Notes under the pieces: generated by a model | What the model saw: the letters and a program-made list of their open reading frames with translations, nothing else | Database searches by the model: none | What the model was told of the DNA's origin: nothing | In this document: piece by piece, positions 55,057-63,198 of the stretch | Numbering within the stretch: position 1 is the stretch's first letter | Layout: each line of letters begins with the position of its first letter | NCBI GenBank assembly: GCA_913062555.1 | Contig: CAJXVU010000004.1 | Coordinates: 1-64,000 of the forward strand | Reading direction: 5' to 3' | DNA: 64,000 nt | DNA from: an uncultured Bacteroidota bacterium | GTDB lineage: Bacteria > Bacteroidota > Bacteroidia > Flavobacteriales > Flavobacteriaceae | Made by a program: the position numbers and the translations under genes

Positions 55057-56193
55057 TTAGTTTTTAATTTTATTATAGGTTTTCATTAGCTCAATTACCT
55101 TATTAACGGGTAAGGCTTCAATGGTATGACCATTATGTCCTTTCGTAGTTTCAGCAGCAAATAAAGAATTTAAAATAGCCTCTTCGGTTGCTTCTATAGT
55201 CGCTAAGAATAATGGTGAGATCTCATCATTTCTCAAGACCTTATGCTCATTAAACAGGGATTTAGAGTTATTAGGAATTAAATTTTCTTTTGCTGTAGAC
55301 AAGGCAATCACATAATCTCCACTCCCATTTGAAGCGATGCCGCCTGTTTTCGCTAATCCCATTATGGCTCGTTTTGCCATTCGTTCGAGGTTTCTAGAGC
55401 CTAAGGGCGCATCGGTAATCACGATCATCATACAAGACCCATCGGCATCATTTAAAATTTTATCTCTATAAGGGTACTTTTTTAATTCTTTTGCTATTGG
55501 AACGCCATTAATTTCAAGAACACCTCCAAAATTTGTTTGTACTAATACCCCAACAGTATATCCTCCTAAAGTTTCAGGAATTACCCGAGATGCTGTTCCA
55601 ATCCCCCCTTTATATCCGAAACAAATAGTCCCTGTTCCAGCGCCTACATTCCCTTCTGAGACAACCCCTCTTTTTGCTTTTTTAATTGCATTTAGTACAT
55701 GTGACTGTTTAACATGTCTCCCTCTTATATCATTCAGCCAACTATCATTGGTTTCACCAACTACCGAATTTACCGAATGCACTTCTTTATTTTCGGCTTG
55801 CTCCAAAGTATAACTTATCAATGCTTCGGATGCCGCTGGAACACTCAAGGTATTTGTTAACACAATTGGGGTTTCAATATTCCCCAATTCCTTTACCTGA
55901 CTGTAACCTGCCAATTTCCCAAAGCCATTTCCAATATATATGGCTGCTGGAACTTTCAATTGATATATATTGTCTCCATGTGGTAAAATAGCGGTGACCC
56001 CTGTGCGGACACTATCTCCTTCAATAATCGTTTCTTGACCTACCAATACTCCAGTAACATCGGTAATTGCATTTAATGGTCCTGTTTTTAATACGCCAAT
56101 TTCAATACCATAATCCCGAAGTCTTTTATTTTGAGAAAATCCGTGTAATACAGTCATAGTTAATATAAGGGTTAGAAGATTTTGTTTGTTCAT
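55057..56193 (-). CDS. P1 family (DmpA-type) peptidase
   Basis: A 378-residue exported enzyme of the DmpA/beta-aminopeptidase family. These self-cleave to expose a nucleophile Ser and hydrolyse N-terminal beta- or D-amino acids. Seen: signal peptide (ends GFSQ), LRDYGIEIG, NAITDVTGVLVGQ, the GAGTGTICFGYKGGIGTASR loop (split point), TDAPLGSRNLERMAKRA and GSGDYVIALSTA. A short in-frame N-terminal extension was discarded because the ATG given starts the signal peptide. It is 13 bases after the decarboxylase gene on the same strand. Confidence 0.9.
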   Translation of the reverse strand: MNKQNLLTLILTMTVLHGFSQNKRLRDYGIEIGVLKTGPLNAITDVTGVLVGQETIIEGDSVRTGVTAILPHGDNIYQLKVPAAIYIGNGFGKLAGYSQVKELGNIETPIVLTNTLSVPAASEALISYTLEQAENKEVHSVNSVVGETNDSWLNDIRGRHVKQSHVLNAIKKAKRGVVSEGNVGAGTGTICFGYKGGIGTASRVIPETLGGYTVGVLVQTNFGGVLEINGVPIAKELKKYPYRDKILNDADGSCMMIVITDAPLGSRNLERMAKRAIMGLAKTGGIASNGSGDYVIALSTAKENLIPNNSKSLFNEHKVLRNDEISPLFLATIEATEEAILNSLFAAETTKGHNGHTIEALPVNKVIELMKTYNKIKN

Positions 56194-56236
56194 CGCGATT
56201 CTGTTAGTGTAAAATATTTGCAAAAATCTTATATAA

Positions 56237-57724
56237 TTAATTGTTCTCTACTTTTTTCCTTGATTTATCAATCATAGCTATTGCTCTATCAATAGTTTCC
56301 ATTTTAGTTCTAAAAGAAAGTATCGCCATTCTAATCACAAACTTGCTTTTAATTTTCGTGGAACTCAAAAATATTTCACCATCATTATGGATTTCTTGCA
56401 TGAGTTCATCATTAAAGTTGTTTTCATCGCCCTGTTTCAAAGGATACCAAAAATAGCTTACCGATAAATCAGGTTCTGGCCCTATTTCAAAACCAATCTT
56501 TACCAGTTCTTCTCTAAAATATTGAGTTAATAGCAATTTTTCTTCAAGACAGGCAATAAATGGTTCGGCACCATGTAATTGTAAAGGCAACCATAACCTT
56601 AAACTCCTGAACGGTTTTGTGAGTTCTGGAGAGACATCGGCTGGGTTAAATGGAATATTATCATCACCTGTAGCATCTTGCATATAACTCGCGCGATAAT
56701 GATTTGAGTGATATACAGCTTCTTTATCTTTTACCAGTACTGCTCCCAATCCATAAGGTAAAAACAAGCCTTTATGTGGGTCAATCACTAAAGAATCGGC
56801 GAGTTCTATACCCTTAAATTTATCTTTCTTCCCTTCAGTTAAAATAAAGAATCCGCCATAAGCACCATCAATATGGTACCATAAATTGTGACTTGCTGCA
56901 AGCTCACCTATGGTTTGTAAAGGATCGACAGCACCAGTATCTGTAGTCCCTGCAGAAGCAATTACCAAAAACGGAAATAAGCCTTCTGCTTTATCCTTTT
57001 CAATTTTAGATTGTAAATCGTTAGTACTTATTCGTGAATATGAATCAAGTTCAACATGACGAATAATAACATCTTCTAATCCTATAATTCGAAGTGCTTT
57101 ATTAATACAATGATGCACTTGTGGACTTACATAAATAACACTTTTTTCAATTTTAGCATTTTTTATGCCATGTTTATCACGTGCGGCAGTAAGTGCTATT
57201 AATGTCGCAATTGACCCCCCTGAAGTTAAGTTTCCAATCGCCGATTTAGGAAAGTTAAATATTGATTTCATCCAATTGAGTAATTCGTACTCAATAGCCA
57301 CACCTCCTGGGCAAGAAAAATACATCCCTGTATATTCATTAGTTATATCTGCAAGATAATCGGCTAAGGCGGCTGTGTAAATACCACCTCCTGGGATATA
57401 ACCCAAATGTCCCCCTGATGCTGCATTAATACCTTTAGTGGCGATTTCATCAGCATAGAGCTCTAAAATTTCGTCAATAGTCTTTTTCTGGTTAGTAATT
57501 GCAAAGACATTTGGCGCTTCGGGTTCACCAGAAAAGGCATTTACGCTATCAATGGTATTAATAAATTTATTGGTATAAGCATTGACTTTTTCAATATATG
57601 TGTTTCGTTCAGCTTCGCTTGGCTCCAGATTCTCAGAAATGGCTTGTAATGCAATAATTTGGTTTTTAAGATCGCTCACTTGGGTTGGTTTAGTTAGTTG
57701 ACTTACAATTTCAATAAAAATCAT
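56237..57724 (-). CDS. PLP-dependent group II amino acid decarboxylase
   Basis: A 495-residue decarboxylase of the aromatic-L-amino-acid/glutamate decarboxylase fold. Seen: YIPGGGIYTAALADYLAD, NLTSGGSIATLIAL, VYVSPQVHH-like VIYVSPQVHHCINKALR, ASAGTTDTGAVDP, HIDGAYGG (the Asp that contacts PLP) and the Schiff-base lysine in VIDPHKGLFLPYG. It lacks a mitochondrial-type or membrane N-terminus. The ATG at 57724 is preferred; a longer TTG start would add a hydrophobic stretch. The substrate (aromatic amino acid or other) cannot be read from sequence. The P1 peptidase gene follows by 13 bases. Confidence 0.9.
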   Translation of the reverse strand: MIFIEIVSQLTKPTQVSDLKNQIIALQAISENLEPSEAERNTYIEKVNAYTNKFINTIDSVNAFSGEPEAPNVFAITNQKKTIDEILELYADEIATKGINAASGGHLGYIPGGGIYTAALADYLADITNEYTGMYFSCPGGVAIEYELLNWMKSIFNFPKSAIGNLTSGGSIATLIALTAARDKHGIKNAKIEKSVIYVSPQVHHCINKALRIIGLEDVIIRHVELDSYSRISTNDLQSKIEKDKAEGLFPFLVIASAGTTDTGAVDPLQTIGELAASHNLWYHIDGAYGGFFILTEGKKDKFKGIELADSLVIDPHKGLFLPYGLGAVLVKDKEAVYHSNHYRASYMQDATGDDNIPFNPADVSPELTKPFRSLRLWLPLQLHGAEPFIACLEEKLLLTQYFREELVKIGFEIGPEPDLSVSYFWYPLKQGDENNFNDELMQEIHNDGEIFLSSTKIKSKFVIRMAILSFRTKMETIDRAIAMIDKSRKKVENN

Positions 57725-57843
57725 TCCTCTACTGTAATTAAAAATCAGAAAGCAGACTAATTTCAAAATTGAATATTTAAAAATACGCAAATTTCATTTA
57801 GTTTTTTCGTATCTTTAAGAGACAAACTTTAAACTGTTTAGTT

Positions 57844-58077
57844 ATGGAAACACAATACACCAATATTTATACAGGAAGTTTTATCATTGCACAACGCATT
57901 CAGTCAAACCTTGAAGATGTTGGCATTGAACCCATTTTAAAGGATGAATATAAAATTGGGTTACGAGCAGTATTAGTTACGGACTATCCTAGGTTGATAG
58001 AAGTTTTTGTTCATAATGATGAACTTGAAAAATCTCTTCCAATTGTACAGAGCATATTAGCAGAAATAAAAGTATAA
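57844..58077 (+). CDS. DUF2007 domain protein
   Basis: A 77-residue protein with the DUF2007 pattern: a ferredoxin-like fold with YTGSFIIAQRIQSNLEDVGIEPIL, a short variable loop and VLVTDYPRLIEVFVHNDELEKSLPIV. These are called putative signal-transducing proteins but their role is unknown. It is divergent from the decarboxylase gene and has its own terminator, which also serves the ABC-F gene on the opposite strand. Confidence 0.85.
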   Translation: METQYTNIYTGSFIIAQRIQSNLEDVGIEPILKDEYKIGLRAVLVTDYPRLIEVFVHNDELEKSLPIVQSILAEIKV

Positions 58078-58108
58078 AAAAACGCCACTAATAGTGGCGT
58101 TTTTTTTA
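58076..58108. terminator. Bidirectional terminator between DUF2007 and ABC-F genes
   Basis: A 9-bp stem AACGCCACT/AGTGGCGTT with a 3-base loop, flanked by a run of A on the left and eight T on the right, so it works from both sides. It overlaps the end of the DUF2007 stop codon. Confidence 0.9.
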
Positions 58109-58124
58109 TTCATTTTGTTTATTC

Positions 58125-59750
58125 CTAAACGTTAACTGCATACATTTTTTTTCGCAATTCTTTAATTTTAGAATTTTGCATATACTCATCAAAGGTGGTA
58201 TAACGATCAATAATTCCGTTTGGTGTTAATTCAATAACACGTGTAGCAACCGTTTGAGCAAATTCATGATCATGAGTAGAAAACAATACGGTACCCTTAA
58301 AGTTTTTAAGTGAATTGTTAAAGGCTGTAATACTTTCTAAATCTAAGTGATTTGTAGGCTCGTCAAGCATAAGTACATTAGCACGAATCATCATCATTCG
58401 AGAAAGCATACAACGCACTTTTTCTCCTCCTGATAATACATTAGACGTTTTTAAAGCTTCTTCTCCACTAAAAATCATCTTACCTAAAAATCCACGGACA
58501 TAAACTTCTTCACGTTCTTCCTCTGTAGTTGCCCATTGACGTAACCAATCTACTAAACTTAATGAATTCTTAAAAAAAGAACTGTTGTCTAATGGTAAAT
58601 AAGATTGTGATGTTGTAACTCCCCATGCAAATTTCCCAGATTCGGCTCTAACCTGACCATTAATTATTTGGTAAAATGCTGTTGTTGCTCTAGAATCTCT
58701 AGAAAACACAACTACTTTATCGCCTTTATTAAGATTTAAATCTATATTTTCAAAAAGTGTTTCTCCATCAATTGAAGCCGATAGGCCTTCAACATTAAGA
58801 ATTTGATCTCCTGCTACTCTATCTCTTTCAAAAATAATTGCTGGATAACGACGACTAGAAGGCTTTATTTTTTCAATATCAAGCTTATCAATCATCTTTT
58901 TTCTACTAGTTGCTTGCTTACTTTTTGCAACGTTAGCAGAGAAACGACGGATAAATTCTTCCAACTCTTTTTTCTTGTCTTCAGCCTTTTTATTTTGTTG
59001 TGCACGTTGACGAGCTGCCAATTGAGACGACTCATACCAAAAAGTATAATTTCCTGAATAATGATTAATCTTACTGAAATCAATATCAGAAATATGTGTA
59101 CAAACCGCATCTAAAAAGTGTCTATCGTGAGAAACAACAATTACACAGTTATCATAATTGGCTAGAAAATGTTCTAACCAAGATATGGTTTCGTAATCTA
59201 AATCATTGGTAGGCTCATCCATAATAAGGACATCTGGGCTTCCAAAAAGAGCTTGTGCTAATAATACTCGTACTTTTTGTTTACCATCTAAATCACCCAT
59301 TAAGGTATAATGGAAATCTTCTTTAATCCCTAAGTTAGAGAGCATAGCAGCAGCATCACTATCGGCATTCCATCCATTCATTTCTTCAAACTGAACTTGA
59401 AGCTCCCCAATTTTCTCAGCATTTTCATCTGTATAATCGGCATATAAGGCATCAATTTCAGATTTAATCTTAAATAATGGTTTGTTCCCTCTAATTACAG
59501 TTTCTAAAGCAGGATGCTCATCATACAAGCTATGATCTTGTTCAAAAACTGACATACGCTTACCAGATTCTAAATGTACTTGTCCAGACGTTGGATCTTG
59601 TTTCCCTGCAAGAATTTTTAAAAATGTGGATTTACCTGAACCATTGGCACCAATAATACCATAGCAATTACCATTGTGAAACGTTGTATTTACTTCATCA
59701 AAAAGAATACGCTTACCAAATTGTACAGATAAGTTAGAAACTGATAACAT
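58125..59750 (-). CDS. ABC-F family ATP-binding cassette protein (YbiT-like)
   Basis: A 541-residue soluble twin-ATPase. Walker A GANGSGKSTFLK (about 34-45) and signature GDLDGKQKVRVLLAQAL are in the first domain; the second has LSGGEKVRCMLSRMMM and DEPTNHLDLESI. The linker is about 90 residues and lysine-rich. ABC-F proteins bind the ribosome and relieve stalling; the YbiT group is one branch. Antibiotic resistance is not indicated by sequence. Length fits YbiT (about 530). A full promoter is seen upstream on the minus strand. Confidence 0.93.
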   Translation of the reverse strand: MLSVSNLSVQFGKRILFDEVNTTFHNGNCYGIIGANGSGKSTFLKILAGKQDPTSGQVHLESGKRMSVFEQDHSLYDEHPALETVIRGNKPLFKIKSEIDALYADYTDENAEKIGELQVQFEEMNGWNADSDAAAMLSNLGIKEDFHYTLMGDLDGKQKVRVLLAQALFGSPDVLIMDEPTNDLDYETISWLEHFLANYDNCVIVVSHDRHFLDAVCTHISDIDFSKINHYSGNYTFWYESSQLAARQRAQQNKKAEDKKKELEEFIRRFSANVAKSKQATSRKKMIDKLDIEKIKPSSRRYPAIIFERDRVAGDQILNVEGLSASIDGETLFENIDLNLNKGDKVVVFSRDSRATTAFYQIINGQVRAESGKFAWGVTTSQSYLPLDNSSFFKNSLSLVDWLRQWATTEEEREEVYVRGFLGKMIFSGEEALKTSNVLSGGEKVRCMLSRMMMIRANVLMLDEPTNHLDLESITAFNNSLKNFKGTVLFSTHDHEFAQTVATRVIELTPNGIIDRYTTFDEYMQNSKIKELRKKMYAVNV

Positions 59751-59771
59751 AATTTATTTTTAAATTTGCGG

Positions 59772-59802
59772 CAAAAGTAGAGAAATCAATCCATTCAACC
59801 AA
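59772..59802 (-). promoter_or_regulatory. Promoter of the ABC-F gene
   Basis: On the minus strand: TTG (59800-59802), a 20-base spacer and TACTTTTG (59772-59779), a full Bacteroidota match. The start near 59767 leaves a 17-base leader before the ATG at 59750. Confidence 0.7.
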
Positions 59803-59863
59803 TTAAATCATATTGATAATAACTTTTAACAGCGTCTTAACAAAAGTTTTAGTGCGCAAAACA

Positions 59864-59871
59864 TACTTTTG
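59864..59871 (+). promoter_or_regulatory. Candidate -7 box for the lipoprotein gene at 59917
   Basis: TACTTTTG fits TAnnTTTG. Predicted start near 59876 gives a leader of about 41 bases. No TTG at the -33 spot. Confidence 0.4.
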
Positions 59872-59916
59872 TATTGAAATAGGCATTTACCCAAATTGTA
59901 TGCCATTAAATATACT

Positions 59917-61326
59917 ATGAAGCAATTAATAGTACTTTTATTGATAATGACCACTTTTTTTAGTTGTAACACTACTGAAAACACATGTGGACAAGCTTAT
60001 GTTGGTGGGGAAATAATTAATCCGAATAATGATTTCTTAGTTCTTTATAAAGACAATATCCCTATTGATTCATTATATTTAGATGAAAATAATAGATTTT
60101 CATATAATATTGAAAGCTTGAGCCCAGGACTTCACACGTTTGTTCATGGTGGCGAATACCAAATTATAATTATTGAGCCTAATGATAGTTTGATGATTAG
60201 ATTGAATACTATTGATTTTGATGAATCTTTAGTGTTTTCTGGACATGGGTCTAAAAAAAACAATTACCTTATTAACTTATTTTTGGCCCTTGAAAAAGAA
60301 GAGCGTGTCATTTATAAATATTCAAAATTTAGTCCTGAATTATTTGAACAAAAAGTAGACTCTATAAAAGCTGCTCATTATAAATCATTAGAAGCATTTA
60401 CAGAACGCTATAGTCCTTCCGCTTTGTTTAATAAGGTTAGCACGGTAGGTATTGATTATAGCTACTTTACTCATAAAGAATTATATCCTTATAGACACTT
60501 TGGTATCAATCAACAAATTAATTATGATTCTTTGCCTAATGGTTTTTTTGATTTCAGAGCAGAAATAAATTATGACGATGAAGAGCTAAAAGATTTTTCG
60601 CCATATTACAATTTCTTGTTTATGCACTTTAATAATCTCGCTGCTGATAAATATTTTGAAACAACATCTAAAAAATATATAGATAGATCATCCATTAAGT
60701 TTAATGCAGCAAAGCTTATATTAATGGACAGCTTAGTTCATAATGAGAATATAAAAAATATACTGCTTAAATATTCAGCTCGTAATTTTTTATCACATAG
60801 TCAATCTCCTGAAGATTCTGAAACCCTGTACAGTTTGTATTTGGACAAAAACTCAAATGAAGACAATGCAGGATATATCACTAGCTTATTTAACACTTTA
60901 AAAAAATTAGGTGCTGGGAATAGACTTCCTGGAGTAGAATTAATAAATCATAAAAGTGAAGTGAGTACGGTTAACACCGTAGCCACTAAACCAGCAGTGC
61001 TTTATTTTTGGAGTAATATAAATAAAAACCATTTTAAAAACAGTCATAAAAAGGTAAAGCAACTAAAAGCGGCTTATCCTGAAATTGATTTTATTTCCAT
61101 AAATGTCAACTCTAATAATGCTTCTGTTTGGAAACGTGTATTAAAACAAAACCATCTTGACCTCGCCAATGAGTATCGCTTTAATAATCCTCAAGCGGCG
61201 AAAAAATTATTAGCCATACATTACATTAATAAGGTTTATGTGCTTGATAAAAATAAAACAATTGTATCGTCTAATGCGAGTCTTTTCAATCGCAGTATTC
61301 ATGACTTACTCAAACAATTAAAATAA
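59917..61326 (+). CDS. Lipoprotein with DUF4369-like and redox-dead thioredoxin-like domains
   Basis: A 469-residue lipoprotein (signal ends TTFFSCNTT). The N-terminal region (about 20-105) is beta-rich and resembles the DUF4369 domain that often precedes TlpA-like domains in Bacteroidota. The C-terminal part (about 340-469) has the thioredoxin outline: AVLYFWSNINKNHFKN, IDFISINVN, then a cis-proline-type strand INKVYVLDKNKTIV. The CxxC that should follow YFW is replaced by NINKN, so no dithiol exchange is possible. The start at 59917 begins the signal peptide. A terminator follows. Confidence 0.78.
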   Translation: MKQLIVLLLIMTTFFSCNTTENTCGQAYVGGEIINPNNDFLVLYKDNIPIDSLYLDENNRFSYNIESLSPGLHTFVHGGEYQIIIIEPNDSLMIRLNTIDFDESLVFSGHGSKKNNYLINLFLALEKEERVIYKYSKFSPELFEQKVDSIKAAHYKSLEAFTERYSPSALFNKVSTVGIDYSYFTHKELYPYRHFGINQQINYDSLPNGFFDFRAEINYDDEELKDFSPYYNFLFMHFNNLAADKYFETTSKKYIDRSSIKFNAAKLILMDSLVHNENIKNILLKYSARNFLSHSQSPEDSETLYSLYLDKNSNEDNAGYITSLFNTLKKLGAGNRLPGVELINHKSEVSTVNTVATKPAVLYFWSNINKNHFKNSHKKVKQLKAAYPEIDFISINVNSNNASVWKRVLKQNHLDLANEYRFNNPQAAKKLLAIHYINKVYVLDKNKTIVSSNASLFNRSIHDLLKQLK

Positions 61327-61358
61327 AAAAGGGACCGCATAAATAACGATCCCTTTTT
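61325..61358. terminator. Bidirectional terminator between lipoprotein gene and fsa
   Basis: GGGA/TCCC plus an inner CG/CG pair form an imperfect stem with a 9-base loop, flanked by six A and five T, so it works on both strands of this convergent pair. Confidence 0.7.
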
Positions 61359-61382
61359 GTATATAATATTTTTGAACTGAAT

Positions 61383-62036
61383 TTAGTTCCCTTTCTTATA
61401 ATCTTCTAAAAATTTAGCAAGACCACTATCTGTAAGTGGGTGTCTTAATAAACCTTCAATTGAACTTAAAGGTCCTGTCATCACGTCGGCACCAAGCTTA
61501 GCACAATCAATAACATGCATAGTATGACGTACTGAAGCTGCTAAAATTTGAGTTTCGAATCCATAATTATCATAGATATGACGAATTTCTGCGATTAAGT
61601 TTAATCCATCTGTTGAGATATCGTCTAAACGTCCAATAAAAGGAGATACATAAGTTGCTCCAGCTTTTGCCGCTAATAGTGCTTGCCCAGCAGAGAACAC
61701 TAAAGTTACATTGGTTTTAATGCCTTTATCACTAAAATATTTTGCTGCTTTTACACCATCCTTAATCATTGGCAACTTAACAACAATTTGATCATGCAAT
61801 TCTGCCAAGGCCTCTCCTTCTTTAATCATCCCCTCAAAATTGGTAGAAATTACTTCTGCACTTACATCACCATCTACAATATTGCAGATATCTACATAAT
61901 GCTTCATAATATTATCATGACCAGTAATTCCTTCCTTAGCCATTAATGATGGATTTGTTGTAACTCCATCCAACACTCCAAGATCTTGAGCGTCTCTAAT
62001 TTGATCTAAATTTGCTGTATCAATAAAAAATTTCAT
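61383..62036 (-). CDS. fsa: Fructose-6-phosphate aldolase/transaldolase-like
   Basis: A 217-residue class I aldolase of the short transaldolase (TalC/FSA) family. Seen: [26 protein letters not shown], the Schiff-base lysine Lys87 in [35 protein letters not shown] and DVMTGPLS. Such enzymes either transfer dihydroxyacetone units in the pentose phosphate pathway or cleave fructose-6-phosphate; sequence alone does not decide. Length (about 215-220) is typical. A near-consensus -7 box TAAATTCG (minus strand) is at 62074-62081. Confidence 0.92.
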   Translation of the reverse strand: MKFFIDTANLDQIRDAQDLGVLDGVTTNPSLMAKEGITGHDNIMKHYVDICNIVDGDVSAEVISTNFEGMIKEGEALAELHDQIVVKLPMIKDGVKAAKYFSDKGIKTNVTLVFSAGQALLAAKAGATYVSPFIGRLDDISTDGLNLIAEIRHIYDNYGFETQILAASVRHTMHVIDCAKLGADVMTGPLSSIEGLLRHPLTDSGLAKFLEDYKKGN

Positions 62037-62143
62037 TCCGTATTGTTGTTTTAGTTGTGTATAAAATTCGGGGCGAATTTACAACTTTTAAGAAGTGTAG
62101 TGACACTATTTTAATTAAAACATATTAACAAACACATTGCTCA

Positions 62144-62947
62144 TTACAATTTATAATGGTTCAGTAGTAATTTTTCATAAACTCTATCAGGGAGGATCCG
62201 CTTTAACACGATGGAAAATTTTTGCATAAACTCACCAACTTTATAGTGCACTTTTGGTTTTTTTGTAATTATGATGCCATGTATAGCTTTTGCCATTAAT
62301 AAAGGGTCTTTACCACTATCAACATGAGTATTCATTAAGTCCAAAGTATTACCATAAGGCGTTTTATAAGGGGAGTCATCCTTTACTGGGGCATGAAAAC
62401 GTCCTGCTGCAATATTGGTTGCAAAATCCCCAGGAGCTACGTTGCACATGTGAATGTTAAAATCTTTAATCTCCATTCTAAAAGCCTCCGTTATAAGTTC
62501 CAGAGCGCCTTTACTAGCGCTATAAATTCCACGGTAAGGTAAACCCATATATCCTGCAATGGAAGTCACATTAATTATTAAGCCCGCATTTTGTAATCGC
62601 ATCTGTGGCAAAACAGCCTTTATTACATTTATTGGTCCGAAGAAATTTGTGTCAAAATTACGCTTTATTTCTAGCTCTGGAATTTCTTCTATAGGTCCTG
62701 TAATCCCAGCTCCCGCATTATTAATAAGCACATCTAATTGTCCTTCTTTCTCTACGACTATTTTCACGCAGCTAACAATACTTTCATTATCTGTGACATC
62801 CAAGGCTAAAATAGGAAATTGACTTTCGGAGTAATTTTGAGGATTTCTACTAGTTCCATAGACGATGAATCCTTTTTTAATAAGATATTCACCAACAGAC
62901 TTTCCAATTCCTGAAGATCCACCAGTAATTAATACAACTTTAGACAT
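62144..62947 (-). CDS. Short-chain dehydrogenase/reductase
   Basis: A 267-residue SDR. Motifs: nucleotide loop TGGSSGIG (8-15), NNAGAG (76-81), catalytic Ser129, Tyr142 and Lys146 in IYSASKGALEL, and PGDFATN after it. The Arg at 34 (TSRNPQ) favours NADP(H). The C-terminal extension HYKVGEFMQKFSIVLKRILP resembles retinol-dehydrogenase/17-beta-type SDRs. The substrate is unknown. A candidate -7 box TAACTTTA is on the minus strand at 62969-62976. Confidence 0.9.
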   Translation of the reverse strand: MSKVVLITGGSSGIGKSVGEYLIKKGFIVYGTSRNPQNYSESQFPILALDVTDNESIVSCVKIVVEKEGQLDVLINNAGAGITGPIEEIPELEIKRNFDTNFFGPINVIKAVLPQMRLQNAGLIINVTSIAGYMGLPYRGIYSASKGALELITEAFRMEIKDFNIHMCNVAPGDFATNIAAGRFHAPVKDDSPYKTPYGNTLDLMNTHVDSGKDPLLMAKAIHGIIITKKPKVHYKVGEFMQKFSIVLKRILPDRVYEKLLLNHYKL

Positions 62948-63010
62948 AGTATTATTTTAATTTGTTCGGTAAAGTTAATATTTAAAGTTTTTCAGGAAAG
63001 AAAAAGGCAC

Positions 63011-63017
63011 AAAAAAA
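63011..63017 (-). terminator. T-run terminator of the SRP RNA gene
   Basis: The minus strand has seven T directly after the closing stem of the SRP RNA (GGCAAG/CTTGCC), giving a Rho-independent end at the RNA's 3' terminus. Confidence 0.65.
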
Positions 63018-63111
63018 GGCAAGCTACCTACATCACACCGCTACGACCATTTACCTTTGCTGCGTTCCCGCCCTGGAGGATTCAACAGGAGCTGGTTGTG
63101 TAGGACTTGCC
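63018..63111 (-). ncRNA. ffs: Signal recognition particle RNA (4.5S-type small SRP RNA)
   Basis: A 94-base RNA read on the minus strand. Its ends pair as GGCAAG (5') with CTTGCC (3'). The centre carries the conserved SRP domain IV: CCAGGGCGGGAACGCAGCAA, in which the GGAA-type tetraloop and the symmetric internal loop bind Ffh. The RNA with Ffh targets ribosomes making inner-membrane proteins to FtsY. A full promoter precedes it and a T run follows. A protein reading frame of 88 codons that crosses this locus is a shadow of the RNA. Confidence 0.93.
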
Positions 63112-63115
63112 GCGG

Positions 63116-63145
63116 CAAAGATACAACCTTTTAATAGTTTCACAA
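63116..63145 (-). promoter_or_regulatory. SRP RNA promoter
   Basis: On the minus strand: TTG (63143-63145), a 19-base spacer and TATCTTTG (63116-63123), both exact. The RNA's 5' end predicted from its terminal stem, 63111, is five bases after the -7 box. This sets the offset used for the other promoters in this report. Confidence 0.85.
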
Positions 63146-63198
63146 TGATTTTTTTTACTGAATTTAAATAAATAACTTGCTCAAAAAATAATACCGTT

